A stretch of 64,000 nt of DNA from SIG603 sp964370775. Its GTDB lineage: Bacteria > Bacillota > Clostridia > Oscillospirales > Acutalibacteraceae. This document shows, in pieces, positions 49,245 to 58,941 of the stretch (positions within the stretch are counted from its first letter, which is position 1; the number at the start of each line of letters is the position of its first letter). The DNA is taken from NCBI GenBank assembly GCA_964370775.1, contig CAYJKT010000001.1:127877-191876 (forward strand). Direction: 5' to 3'. A model generated the notes under the pieces. The model ran no database searches. It saw nothing but the letters and a program-made list of their open reading frames with translations, and was not told the DNA's origin. Made by a program: the position numbers and the translations under genes.

Positions 49245-51395
49245 ATGATTATGTCTAAATTAATAATTGTTGAGTCACCTACTAAGGTAAAAACTATAAA
49301 AAAATATTTAGGTAAAGAGTACGACGTTGTAGCGACTGTCGGACATATTAGAGATTTACCTGCTGCTAGACTTTGTGTTGATGTTAAAAATGACTTCGCA
49401 CCTAAGTATAGCGTTATAAAAGGTAAAGAAAAGTTAGTTACTGAACTAAAAAAAGCTGCTGAAGAAGCAGATGAAGTTTTCCTAGCGACTGACCCTGACC
49501 GTGAGGGAGAGGCGATTTCTTGGCATTTAGCATTTTTGCTAGACTTAGACCTTGAAAAAGCTGATAGAGTTACGTTTAACGAGATTACAAAAAACGGTGT
49601 TAACGAGGGTATGCAAAATCCAAGAGCTTTGGATATTGACCTAGTTAATGCACAACAAGCTAGAAGAATTTTGGATAGACTTGTGGGTTACACATTAAGC
49701 CCATTTTTAGCTAAAACTATTCGTAGAGGTCTATCAGCTGGACGCGTTCAATCAGTAGCTGTTAGATTGATAGTTGACAGAGAGAACGAAATAACGGCGT
49801 TTGTTCCAAAAGAATATTGGTCTATTGATGCAAAATTAGTTGCATCAGGCAGAGTTTTTGCATCTTCATTTTATGGAGACAGAAACGGCGAAATAGAGAT
49901 TACTAACAAAGAGCAAGCAGACAAAATTTTAGCAGATATTGAAAACGCAGACTTTGTTATAGAAACTTTGAAAAAAGGTAAGAAAAACAAAAGTCCATCA
50001 CCTCCATTCATAACTTCTACTTTGCAACAAGAGGCTTCAAGAAAACTAGGTTTTCAAGCTAGAAGAACTATGAAAACAGCACAAGAGTTATACGAAGGTG
50101 TTGACATTGACGGTATCGGTGCAGTTGGTCTTATTACTTATATGAGAACTGACTCTTTAAGAATTTCTGCGGAAGCTATTAACGAGACAGTTGGATATAT
50201 CAGTGGAAGATGGGGCGACAAATATTTGCCTAATAAACCTAGAGTGTTCAAAACTAAAAAGAACGCTCAAGACGGTCATGAGGCGATACGTCCTACATCA
50301 ATCGAGCTTACTCCACAAAAGGTTGAAAAATCTTTGACTAAAGACCAATTTAGATTATATAAATTAATTTGGGAGCGTTTTGTAGCTTGCCAAATGTCTA
50401 ACTGTGTGCTTAACACAACTCAAGCTCAAATCAGTGCAGGAGATTACATCTTCCGTTCATCTGGATTTACTGTTGGGTTTGACGGCTACACTGCTTTATA
50501 TGAAGAGGGCAAAGACGAGAGCGAAGAGAAAGCAAAAGAGCTTCCTAAACTTGAAGAAGGCATGAAAGTAAAACCTAAAGAAGTGCTAGGAAACCAACAC
50601 TTTACTCAACCACCTCCACGCTTTACAGAGGCTTCTTTAATCAAAACTTTAGAGGAAAACGGTATTGGTAGACCGTCAACTTACGCTGCGACTATCAGCA
50701 CAATCACATCAAGAGAATACGTAACAAGAGAGGCGAAGTCATTTAAACCAACTGAACTTGGCGAGGTTACAACTCAACTTATGAAAGAGAGATTTCCAGA
50801 CATTGTTAACGTTAAGTTTACAGCTGGCATGGAAAATGAACTTGATAAAGTTGAAAATGGCGATGCTGACTGGATAAAAACTTTGCACGAGTTTTACACA
50901 CCTTTTAAAACAGTTGTTGATAAAGCAAAAAAAGAGATGGAAGGCGTAAAAATTCAGCTAAAAGAGGATCAAACAGACATTATCTGCGATAAATGTGGCA
51001 GACAAATGGTGGTTAAGTTTGGTCGTTATGGTAAATTTATCGCTTGCCCTGGATACCCAGAGTGCAAAAATATTAAGAAAATGGTTAAAGAGACAGGTTG
51101 CGAATGCCCAAAATGTGGTGGCAAAATTATAGAGAAAAAGACAAAGAGAAGCAGAGTTTTCTATGGTTGCGACCATTACCCAGAGTGCGATTTTGTATCT
51201 TGGGATCCACCAGTACAAGATAAATGCCCACTTTGTGGCAAAACTATGCTACAAAAGAAAACTAAGGGTAAAGAGATGTACTGTGTTAACGAAAACTGCG
51301 TAAATTGTGTGAAAAAAGAAGAAAAAGTTAAAAAAGAAGATAGCACAAAAGACGAAAATGTTAAAGAAGATAGTGTAAAAAAAGACGATGAATAA
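49245..51395 (+). CDS. topA: DNA topoisomerase I (type IA)
   Basis: Relaxes negative supercoils by single-strand passage; 716 residues. TOPRIM domain with LIIVESPTKVKTIKKYLG and ATDPDREGEAISWHLA (about 80-95), NAQQARRILDRLVGYTLSP, the active-site Tyr in GLITYMRTDSLRIS (about 296-309), and zinc ribbons at the C-terminus (CDKCGRQMVV, CPKCGGKII, CPLCGKTML). It ends in a Lys/Glu/Asp-rich tail. Two in-frame ATGs, 49245 and 49251, are possible. It overlaps trmFO by 8 bases. Confidence 0.97.
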   Translation: MIMSKLIIVESPTKVKTIKKYLGKEYDVVATVGHIRDLPAARLCVDVKNDFAPKYSVIKGKEKLVTELKKAAEEADEVFLATDPDREGEAISWHLAFLLDLDLEKADRVTFNEITKNGVNEGMQNPRALDIDLVNAQQARRILDRLVGYTLSPFLAKTIRRGLSAGRVQSVAVRLIVDRENEITAFVPKEYWSIDAKLVASGRVFASSFYGDRNGEIEITNKEQADKILADIENADFVIETLKKGKKNKSPSPPFITSTLQQEASRKLGFQARRTMKTAQELYEGVDIDGIGAVGLITYMRTDSLRISAEAINETVGYISGRWGDKYLPNKPRVFKTKKNAQDGHEAIRPTSIELTPQKVEKSLTKDQFRLYKLIWERFVACQMSNCVLNTTQAQISAGDYIFRSSGFTVGFDGYTALYEEGKDESEEKAKELPKLEEGMKVKPKEVLGNQHFTQPPPRFTEASLIKTLEENGIGRPSTYAATISTITSREYVTREAKSFKPTELGEVTTQLMKERFPDIVNVKFTAGMENELDKVENGDADWIKTLHEFYTPFKTVVDKAKKEMEGVKIQLKEDQTDIICDKCGRQMVVKFGRYGKFIACPGYPECKNIKKMVKETGCECPKCGGKIIEKKTKRSRVFYGCDHYPECDFVSWDPPVQDKCPLCGKTMLQKKTKGKEMYCVNENCVNCVKKEEKVKKEDSTKDENVKEDSVKKDDE

Positions 51396-52701
51396 TTATA
51401 TAAACGTAATTGGTGCCGGTTTAGCAGGAGTTGAAGCGGCACACCAAATTGCCTTGCATGGCATAAAAGTAAAGCTATATGAAATGAAGCCGAACAAAAA
51501 AAGTGCGGCTCACACAAGCAACGATTTTGCAGAACTTATCTGCTCAAATTCGTTAAAAGCATATAGAACAGAGAGCGCAGCTGGACTGTTAAAACAAGAG
51601 ATGAAACTGCTTAACTCAATATTAATGCCGTGTGCAGAGGAAACTAGAGTTCAAGCTGGTGGCGCACTTGCTGTTAACAGAGACGACTTCGCGGCTCTTG
51701 CAACAAAAAAGATTAGAGAAAATCCTCTGATTGAAGTTATAGAAGAAGAAGTCACAAAAATACCTACAGATGCTATCACTATAATCGCTACAGGGCCATT
51801 GTGTTCTGACGATTTAGCAAATGAAATTAGCGATTTATGTGGTGGTGCTCTTAGCTTTTTTGACGCTGCTGCACCTATCGTGACTTTCGAGAGCTTAGAT
51901 ATGGATAAGTGCTTTAAGGCTTCAAGATATGGCAAAGGTGATGACGATTACATAAATTGTCCTATGAATAAAGAGGAATACGAGACGTTCTATAATGAAC
52001 TAATTAATGGAGAACGTGCGCCTTTGCACGGCTTTGATGTGTACAATCCAAAAGTGTATGAGGGCTGTATGCCTGTTGAGGTTATGGGTGCAAGGGGTCA
52101 CGATACTTTGCGGTTTGGTCCTCTTAAACCAGTAGGTTTGAGAGACCCTAAAACTGGACATAGACCGTGGGCAGTGGTTCAGTTAAGAACTGAAAATGCA
52201 GAATGTACTTTATACAATTTGGTTGGTTTTCAAACTAACCTTAAATTTGCAGAGCAAAAAAGAATTTTTGGACTTATTCCAGGTTTAGAGAATGCTGAAT
52301 TTATGAGATATGGTGTAATGCACAGAAATACGTTCATAAATTCACCTAAGGTTTTGGACGAAGATTACTCGCTAAAATCTAACAAAAACATATTTTTTGC
52401 TGGGCAAATCACAGGTGTTGAGGGATATATGGAGAGTGCTAGTTCTGGCATTATGGCTGGAATTAACGCTGTAAGACGTTTCAAAAACGAGGATAAATTT
52501 GTGCTTCCTAACATAACTATGATAGGAGCATTAACGGCTCATGTTGCGAAAAGTTATAGCAAAGATTTTCAACCAATGGGCGCAAACTTTGGAGTATTGC
52601 CTCCGATAGAGCCACATATTAGAGATAAAAAATTGAGATATGCAGAGCTTGCGAACAGAAGTCTAGACACATTAAAAAATATATTAGGGGATAAAGAATG
52701 A
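51388..52701 (+). CDS. trmFO: tRNA m5U54 methyltransferase, folate/FAD-dependent
   Basis: Makes ribothymidine at position 54 of tRNA with methylene-tetrahydrofolate, as in most Bacillota. The 437-residue protein shows NVIGAGLAGVEAAHQIA at the N-terminus (FAD loop), LICSNSLKAYRTESAAGLLK, VNRDDFAALATKKI and the C-terminal GQITGVEGYMESASSGIMAG. It overlaps topA at its start and plsX at its end, indicating translational coupling. Confidence 0.96.
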   Translation: MNNYINVIGAGLAGVEAAHQIALHGIKVKLYEMKPNKKSAAHTSNDFAELICSNSLKAYRTESAAGLLKQEMKLLNSILMPCAEETRVQAGGALAVNRDDFAALATKKIRENPLIEVIEEEVTKIPTDAITIIATGPLCSDDLANEISDLCGGALSFFDAAAPIVTFESLDMDKCFKASRYGKGDDDYINCPMNKEEYETFYNELINGERAPLHGFDVYNPKVYEGCMPVEVMGARGHDTLRFGPLKPVGLRDPKTGHRPWAVVQLRTENAECTLYNLVGFQTNLKFAEQKRIFGLIPGLENAEFMRYGVMHRNTFINSPKVLDEDYSLKSNKNIFFAGQITGVEGYMESASSGIMAGINAVRRFKNEDKFVLPNITMIGALTAHVAKSYSKDFQPMGANFGVLPPIEPHIRDKKLRYAELANRSLDTLKNILGDKE

Positions 52702-53693
52702 AAATTTTAGTAGATGCTTATGGTGGAGATAATGCACCACTGGCGATAATTCAAGGGTGTATTGATGGCGCTAAAGAATATAATTTAGACATAATTTTAT
52801 GTGGAGATGAAGATAAAATTAAAGCATGTGCTAAAGAAAATCAGCTAGATATTTCTAACATGGAAATACTACATGCACCAGAGGTTGTAACTAATGATGA
52901 CGAAGCAAGCGTGGTAGTGAAATCAAAAAAAAATAGCTCTATGGCAGTTGCGTTAAGAGCGTTAAAAGACGGAAAAGCAGATGCGTTTGCAAGTGCTGGA
53001 AACAGTGGTGCTCTTGTTATGGGTGCTACTATGATAGTTAAGAGAATTAAGGGTATAAAGCGTGTTACTTTTGCACCTGTTATGCCTAAAAATAAAGGTT
53101 TTTTCATGCTTGCAGACAGTGGAGCTAATGTAGATTGCAGACCAGAAATGCTAGAACAATTTGCGATTATGGCAGACATTTACGTTAAAAAAGTAATGAA
53201 AATTGCTAACCCAAGAGTTGGACTTTTGAACGTTGGTGTTGAAGACCACAAGGGTACAGATATGCATAGAAGTGCGTTTGAACTGCTAAAAAATAATTCA
53301 AGACTAAACTTTATTGGCAATATAGAGTCAAGAGATATGCCAGATGATGCTGCTGATATTATCATAACAGACGGCTTTGCAGGTAACGTTGCTGTTAAAG
53401 CTTATGAGGGTGTAGCGGCGGTTCTTATGGGCAAAGTTAAGGGGATATTTACTAAAAATATCATCACAAAACTTGCAGCATTGCTTGTGCTAAAAGAAGT
53501 TAACAAGCTGAAAAAAGAGATGGACTACCATGAGTACGGTGGTGCGCCAATTATTGGAAGTATTAAGCCAGTGTTTAAAATTCATGGCAGTGCAAAAGCA
53601 AAAACTGTAAAAAATGCTTTAAGATTAACAAGGGATTTTGCAAGCTCTGGTGTGATTGAAGAGATAGAAAAATCAGTAAATAAAGGAGAATAA
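52698..53693 (+). CDS. plsX: phosphate acyltransferase PlsX
   Basis: Converts acyl-ACP to acyl phosphate, which PlsY uses to start phospholipid synthesis. Motifs: ILVDAYGGDNAPLAIIQGC at the N-terminus, ASAGNSGALVMGATMIVKRI (about 94-113), MLADSGANVDCRPEML, ITDGFAGNVAVKAYEG and EYGGAPIIG. Length 331. ATGA overlap with trmFO. In many Bacillota acpP lies between plsX and rnc; here it does not. Confidence 0.97.
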   Translation: MKILVDAYGGDNAPLAIIQGCIDGAKEYNLDIILCGDEDKIKACAKENQLDISNMEILHAPEVVTNDDEASVVVKSKKNSSMAVALRALKDGKADAFASAGNSGALVMGATMIVKRIKGIKRVTFAPVMPKNKGFFMLADSGANVDCRPEMLEQFAIMADIYVKKVMKIANPRVGLLNVGVEDHKGTDMHRSAFELLKNNSRLNFIGNIESRDMPDDAADIIITDGFAGNVAVKAYEGVAAVLMGKVKGIFTKNIITKLAALLVLKEVNKLKKEMDYHEYGGAPIIGSIKPVFKIHGSAKAKTVKNALRLTRDFASSGVIEEIEKSVNKGE

Positions 53694-53694
53694 A

Positions 53695-54372
53695 ATGAAT
53701 TTGTCGGCGCTAGAAAAAACTATAGGTTACAGTTTTAAAAACAAAAATCTATTGTTAACAGCTATAACTCATTCATCTTATGCAAACGAAAATAAGTGCG
53801 ATAGTTACGAGAGATTTGAGTTTCTCGGTGACTCAATTTTAGGCTATATCACTGCTAAATATTTATTTGAAAACTTTCCTGAACTACCAGAGGGACAACT
53901 CACAAAAACTAGGGCGTCTATCGTGTGCGAAAAATCTTTGTTTAGATTTTCAAAAGAGATTAATGTTGGCGATTATATGAGACTTAGCAACGGAGAAATG
54001 CGTTCTGGTGGTAGAAATCGTGCGAGCATTTTGGCTGATATGTTTGAGTCTATAATTGCTGCGATATATTTAGACTGTAACTCTATTGATGTATGTGCAA
54101 AATTTGCGTTGCGATATATTAGCAAAGAGGCTCAAAATGTTAGCAAAACAAAGTTTAAGGATTACAAAACTAACTTGCAAGAGATAGTACAAAAAAATCC
54201 GTCAGAAAAACTGAGTTATGCTGTTGTTAAAGAGAGTGGACCTGACCATAACAAGCACTTTCTGGTTGAGGTACGAATTAACAGCAACTGTGTTGGCAAA
54301 GGTGGAGGCAAAAGCAAAAAAGAAGCCGAACAACAAGCTGCGAGGGTTGCATTGGAGTTGATGGGTTATTAA
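53695..54372 (+). CDS. rnc: ribonuclease III
   Basis: Cuts double-stranded RNA, including rRNA precursors. The 225-residue protein has the catalytic signature ERFEFLGDSILGYI (about 41-54) with the acidic metal ligands, the second acidic site DMFESIIAAIYLD (about 114-126), and a C-terminal dsRNA-binding domain (YKTNLQEIVQKNPSEKLSY and GKGGGKSKKEAEQQAA). It lies 1 base after plsX and upstream of a radical SAM gene and smc. Confidence 0.97.
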   Translation: MNLSALEKTIGYSFKNKNLLLTAITHSSYANENKCDSYERFEFLGDSILGYITAKYLFENFPELPEGQLTKTRASIVCEKSLFRFSKEINVGDYMRLSNGEMRSGGRNRASILADMFESIIAAIYLDCNSIDVCAKFALRYISKEAQNVSKTKFKDYKTNLQEIVQKNPSEKLSYAVVKESGPDHNKHFLVEVRINSNCVGKGGGKSKKEAEQQAARVALELMGY

Positions 54373-55360
54373 ACATAGTAATATTAGCATTTTTGTGCCA
54401 CATATCGGCTGTCCTAATCAGTGCAGTTTTTGTAATCAACACTTAATATCAGGGCAAACAGTGGCACCTACTGTGAGAGACATAGAAAATGCTGTGGAAA
54501 CTTCTGTGAAAAAAAGCGATAACGCTAAGAATACAGAAATCGCCTTTTTTGGCGGAAGTTTTACAGCTATAAACAAAGAATATAGAACCATGCTTTTGGA
54601 AACAGGTGCTAAACTTGTTAAGAAACATGGTTTTAAAGGTATTAGAATATCAACACGTCCTGACTGCATAAGTGAAGAAATTCTTGTTGAACTAAAGCAA
54701 CACCGAGTTACAGCGATAGAGCTTGGTGCACAGTCTATGAATGATGAAGTTTTGCGTGAAAATGACAGAGGACACACGAGCGAAGATATTGTAAAATCGA
54801 GCAAATTGATTAAAGAAAATGGCTTTGAGCTAGGTCTTCAAATGATGACAGGCTTATATAAATCCGACAGCAAAAAAGACTTGCAAACAGCTAGAGATTT
54901 AATAATCTTAAAGCCTGAAACACTTAGGGTGTACCCTACAATTACTTTTGAGGGAACACGTTTATGCAACCTTTTTAACAGTGAAGAATATGTTCCACAA
55001 AGTTTGGAAGAAACTATTGACACTTGCACAGAGATTATTGAGATGTGCGAAAAAGAAAATATCAAGATAATTAGATTAGGTTTGCACGCAAGTGACGAAC
55101 TAGAGGGTAGAATAGCCGGTGCATATCACCCAGCGTTTAAAGAGCTTTGCGAGAGTAGAATATATTATAAAAAGTTATTAAAAGAACTGAAAGGTTCAAA
55201 TAAGAAATATATAGTATACGTAAACCCAAAAGATGTGTCAAAAGTTATAGGGCAAAAACGAGAGAATATAAACAAACTCAATCAGTTGAATTTTGAAGTA
55301 ACTGTAAAACAAAAAGATACTATAAAAGTTGGAAAATTTTTATTGGAGGAAAAGATTTAG
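54368..55360 (+). CDS. radical SAM protein (Elp3/YhcC-like)
   Basis: Radical SAM enzyme of unknown substrate that lies between rnc and smc in many Clostridia. The cluster motif is CPNQCSFCNQ (CxxxCxxC), followed by AFFGGSFTAI and the conserved RISTRPDCI. The first conventional start, GTG 54395, has no ribosome binding site and cuts off the usual N-terminus. In frame upstream, ATT 54368 would give KHSNISIFVPHIGC, the expected family start, with GGAG at 54354-54357 ten bases before; it overlaps the rnc stop. I annotate 54368 as probable. Confidence 0.88.
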   Translation: MKHSNISIFVPHIGCPNQCSFCNQHLISGQTVAPTVRDIENAVETSVKKSDNAKNTEIAFFGGSFTAINKEYRTMLLETGAKLVKKHGFKGIRISTRPDCISEEILVELKQHRVTAIELGAQSMNDEVLRENDRGHTSEDIVKSSKLIKENGFELGLQMMTGLYKSDSKKDLQTARDLIILKPETLRVYPTITFEGTRLCNLFNSEEYVPQSLEETIDTCTEIIEMCEKENIKIIRLGLHASDELEGRIAGAYHPAFKELCESRIYYKKLLKELKGSNKKYIVYVNPKDVSKVIGQKRENINKLNQLNFEVTVKQKDTIKVGKFLLEEKI

Positions 55361-58300
55361 TGCTATTAAAATCCATAGATATACAAGGGTTTAAAACCTT
55401 TCCCGATAAAACTACATTATCATTTAATGAGAATATGGTTGCAGTTGTGGGACCAAACGGTAGCGGAAAAAGTAACGTAAGTGATGCTATTCGTTGGGTT
55501 CTTGGTGAGCAATCAACAAGGGTTCTGCGTTGTTCCAAAATGGAAGATGTCATTTTCAAAGGTACAACAAGCAGAAAAGCATTAGGATATGCTGAAGTTA
55601 CATTAAACATTGATAATAGAGACAGAACGCTGAATTTTGACAGCGACACTTTGTCGATTGCAAGAAAATATTATAGGTCTGGCGAAAGTGAATATCTTAT
55701 AAATAAAGCGAATGTTAGACTAAAAGACATCAACGAGCTTTTCATGGATACAGGTCTTGGTAGAGACGGATATTCTATAATTGGTCAAGGTAAAATTGAC
55801 GCAATCGTAGCTGCAAAAAGTGACGAAAGACGAGAGATTTTTGAGGAAGCCTCTGGTATATCTAGGTTTAGATATAGAAAAGAGGAGTCCGAAAGACGAC
55901 TAAACAAAACAGAAGAAAACCTAGTTAGGCTACGTGATATTTTGCAAGAACTTGAATTGAGAGTAGAGCCACTTAGAGTGCAGTCCGAAAAAGCTAGCCA
56001 GTTTATAGAACTTGACAAAGAGAAAAAAGGACTGGAGATTGGCATTTGGGTTGAGACTATTAAAAAGTCTGAAAAAGTGCTAAAAGAGTATAAAGAGAAA
56101 AACGACATCGCACTTGCACAGCACAACAGTTTGCTAGATAAAATTGATGATATTAACAATAAAACTGAGTTAAACAGGCTAAAGATTGCAGAAACCAATG
56201 CGAAAATCGACGAAGTTCGCAATTATACATCTACAATAGACGAAGATATTATTAAAACTGAGGGTGAGTTATCTGTTTTTGATAATGACACTCGCCACCA
56301 TAACAACAATATAAAACGTGTTGAAAACGAGATTGAAAGCTACAGACAAACAGCTAAAAATCTAGATGAAGAAATCGGTAAAACAAGAGCTTTTTTAATA
56401 GAAAAAGAAGAGCTACTTGCAAGACACAACAAAGAGTACTTGAGTGTGTCTGACACACTTGAGAGCATGAGAAAAAGCTCTGACGGAATTGTAAGTGAAA
56501 TCGATAAGATAAGCGCAAAAATATCCGAAAATATATCGATTATATCAGAGCAAAAAATAAAATATTCTTCATTTAGTTCATCTATTACAGAGCTTGAAAA
56601 CAGAGAAGAAAACACTGCAAATGAATTATTGCAGAGCGAAAAGGTAATAGAAGATTTATCCAAAGAACAAGAAGAACTTAGTAAAGCAGTGTCCTTAATT
56701 ACGGACAAGGTAACAGCTAGTGAAAACACTTTAAAAGGATATGCAATAAGAATTGAAAGCAGAACGAAAAAAGTAGAAGAAAAAAAAGCAGAGCTTGACA
56801 AAACAATTCTAGATACTAGAGAGGAAGAACGCAGAGTTAAGCTATTGCAAGACTTAGAACGTAATTTCGAGGGATTTGCATACAGTGTAAAAATCATAAT
56901 GCAAGAATTTTCCAGAGGAACTATTGCTGGTATTCATGGTCCTGTGTCAAGAATAATTCGAACTGAGGATAGATATTCAGTTGCTATAGAAACTGCTTTA
57001 GGAGCTGCTATGCAAAACATAGTGGTGTCCACAGATAGGGACGCTAAGATTGCTATTAACCTGTTGAAAAGACGTGACGGTGGCAGAGCTACATTTTTAC
57101 CAATTTCCACAATTAAAGGCAACATTGCAGACGTTAGAAATGTTAGAGATATAGACGGATTTGTAGGCATTGCAGTTGATTTAGTAAGCTGTGACGAGCA
57201 GTATAATGGTATTAGAAATTCATTGCTTGGCAGAACGATTATTGCAGAAGATTTGGACTGTGCTGTAATTATTGCAAAAAGATGTGAACACAGGTACAGA
57301 GTGGTTAGCTTGGACGGTCAAGTTGTAAACGCTGGTGGTTCGCTAACTGGTGGTTCGCTTAACAAAAACACTGGTCTTTTAAATAGAGCGGCTGAGATTG
57401 CTCGCATTAAAGAAAAGGCACAAGAACATAGAGCATTAGCAGAAAAGCTAAACATAGAGTACAGAGAGCTTACAAATGAGCTAACACAGGCACAGGCAGA
57501 AGTTGATAGCATTAAGATAGAAATATCTAACTTAAATGAAGATAAAATCAACATGAATGCTGAGTTAAACTCTGTTAACAGAGAGCTAGAAAATGAAAAA
57601 TCTGTAAAAATTAGACTAGAAAATGACATAAAATCTTCTGACAGTAGAAAAGCTGGGTTAATGGCTGAAATGCAAAGCATTAATGCTAAAATAACTGAAC
57701 TTGAAACAGTGGAAAGCGAATTAAAAGAGCAAGCAGAGTCCCTAGGTACGGACAAGGAAGAAAGAGTTAAAAAGCTAGAAAATCTTGCTAATTCATTGCA
57801 AAATATTCGCTTTGAAATTCTAGGAGCGGAAAAAGATAAAGACAATTACTCAGCGATTATAAAGTCGCTTGAAGAAAGAAAAGCAGATAGCGAAGCTGTG
57901 TTTGCTCGATTGAATTCGGAAATTGAAGAGAGTAATAGGTTGATTGTTGATATTGCAAGCAAAATTCAAGCTTCTAACGAGAAAATTGTTAAGTTAAAAG
58001 ATGATAAGGTGAATACACAAACGAAAATTCTTGACTTGCAAAACCATAGGGAAGAGCTAGAAAAAAGTTTTACCACATTTAGAAATGACGAAAAACAGTT
58101 GATGAATGACAAAGAAAACACTGGTAAAGAACTTGCAAGACTTGGTGAGCGTATTGATAATGTGCAAAAAGAATATGACGTTTTGACATCAAAATTGTGG
58201 GACGAATATGAGCTTACAGTTAAAGGTGCAAGCGAACAAGCTACACCGATTACTGATTATAATGAGTCTTTAAGAAAACTCACAGAAGTTAAAAGCAAAA

Positions 58301-58932
58301 TACGCTCTCTAGGTTCTGTTAACCTTGCAGCGATAGAGGAATACAAAGAAGTTAACGAGAGATATACGTTTTTAAGCAGAGAAGTTGGAGATGTTGAGAA
58401 GTCTAAGGACGAATTAACAAAGCTGATTGCTGAACTCACTAAGAATATGAGGGAGCAATTTTCTGTTAGATTTGATGAAATTGCCAGGAACTTTACCACT
58501 ATTTTCAAAGAACTTTTTGGTGGTGGTACTGCGAATTTATCGTTCACAGATAGTAGCGATATTTTAAATTCTGGAATAGAAATTAAAGTACACCCACCTG
58601 GAAAAATAGTGTCTCATATAGAGGCTTTATCTGGTGGTGAAAAAGCTTTAGTTGCAATTTCAATTTATTTTGCTATAATGAAAGTTAATCCTCCACCATT
58701 TTGTATGCTTGATGAGGTTGAGGCTGCACTTGATGATGTTAATGTTAGAAGATTTGCTGATTACTTACACAAAATGAACAGAAACACACAGTTCATATTA
58801 ATTACACATAGAAGAGGTACGATGGAATCAGCTGACATGCTTTATGGTGTTACAATGCAAGATGACGGTATATCTAAGCTTCTTGCTTTAAAAAATAGCG
58901 AAATAGAAGAAAAATTAGGTAAAATAGGATAG
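55360..58932 (+). CDS. smc: chromosome partition protein SMC
   Basis: Condensin ATPase, 1190 residues. N-terminal head: MLLKSIDIQGFKTFPDKTTL and Walker A VGPNGSGKSNVSDAIRWVLG (about 30-49); long coiled coils (about 170-500 and 670-1020); hinge (about 505-660, GIHGPVSRIIRTEDRY, LGGSLTGG-like turns); C-terminal head with signature LSGGEKALVAISIYFA and Walker B CMLDEVEAALDDVNV. GTG 55360 follows GGAGG in the end of the radical SAM gene. It is cotranscribed with ftsY. Confidence 0.98.
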   Translation: MLLKSIDIQGFKTFPDKTTLSFNENMVAVVGPNGSGKSNVSDAIRWVLGEQSTRVLRCSKMEDVIFKGTTSRKALGYAEVTLNIDNRDRTLNFDSDTLSIARKYYRSGESEYLINKANVRLKDINELFMDTGLGRDGYSIIGQGKIDAIVAAKSDERREIFEEASGISRFRYRKEESERRLNKTEENLVRLRDILQELELRVEPLRVQSEKASQFIELDKEKKGLEIGIWVETIKKSEKVLKEYKEKNDIALAQHNSLLDKIDDINNKTELNRLKIAETNAKIDEVRNYTSTIDEDIIKTEGELSVFDNDTRHHNNNIKRVENEIESYRQTAKNLDEEIGKTRAFLIEKEELLARHNKEYLSVSDTLESMRKSSDGIVSEIDKISAKISENISIISEQKIKYSSFSSSITELENREENTANELLQSEKVIEDLSKEQEELSKAVSLITDKVTASENTLKGYAIRIESRTKKVEEKKAELDKTILDTREEERRVKLLQDLERNFEGFAYSVKIIMQEFSRGTIAGIHGPVSRIIRTEDRYSVAIETALGAAMQNIVVSTDRDAKIAINLLKRRDGGRATFLPISTIKGNIADVRNVRDIDGFVGIAVDLVSCDEQYNGIRNSLLGRTIIAEDLDCAVIIAKRCEHRYRVVSLDGQVVNAGGSLTGGSLNKNTGLLNRAAEIARIKEKAQEHRALAEKLNIEYRELTNELTQAQAEVDSIKIEISNLNEDKINMNAELNSVNRELENEKSVKIRLENDIKSSDSRKAGLMAEMQSINAKITELETVESELKEQAESLGTDKEERVKKLENLANSLQNIRFEILGAEKDKDNYSAIIKSLEERKADSEAVFARLNSEIEESNRLIVDIASKIQASNEKIVKLKDDKVNTQTKILDLQNHREELEKSFTTFRNDEKQLMNDKENTGKELARLGERIDNVQKEYDVLTSKLWDEYELTVKGASEQATPITDYNESLRKLTEVKSKIRSLGSVNLAAIEEYKEVNERYTFLSREVGDVEKSKDELTKLIAELTKNMREQFSVRFDEIARNFTTIFKELFGGGTANLSFTDSSDILNSGIEIKVHPPGKIVSHIEALSGGEKALVAISIYFAIMKVNPPPFCMLDEVEAALDDVNVRRFADYLHKMNRNTQFILITHRRGTMESADMLYGVTMQDDGISKLLALKNSEIEEKLGKIG

Positions 58933-58941
58933 GAGAGCATT

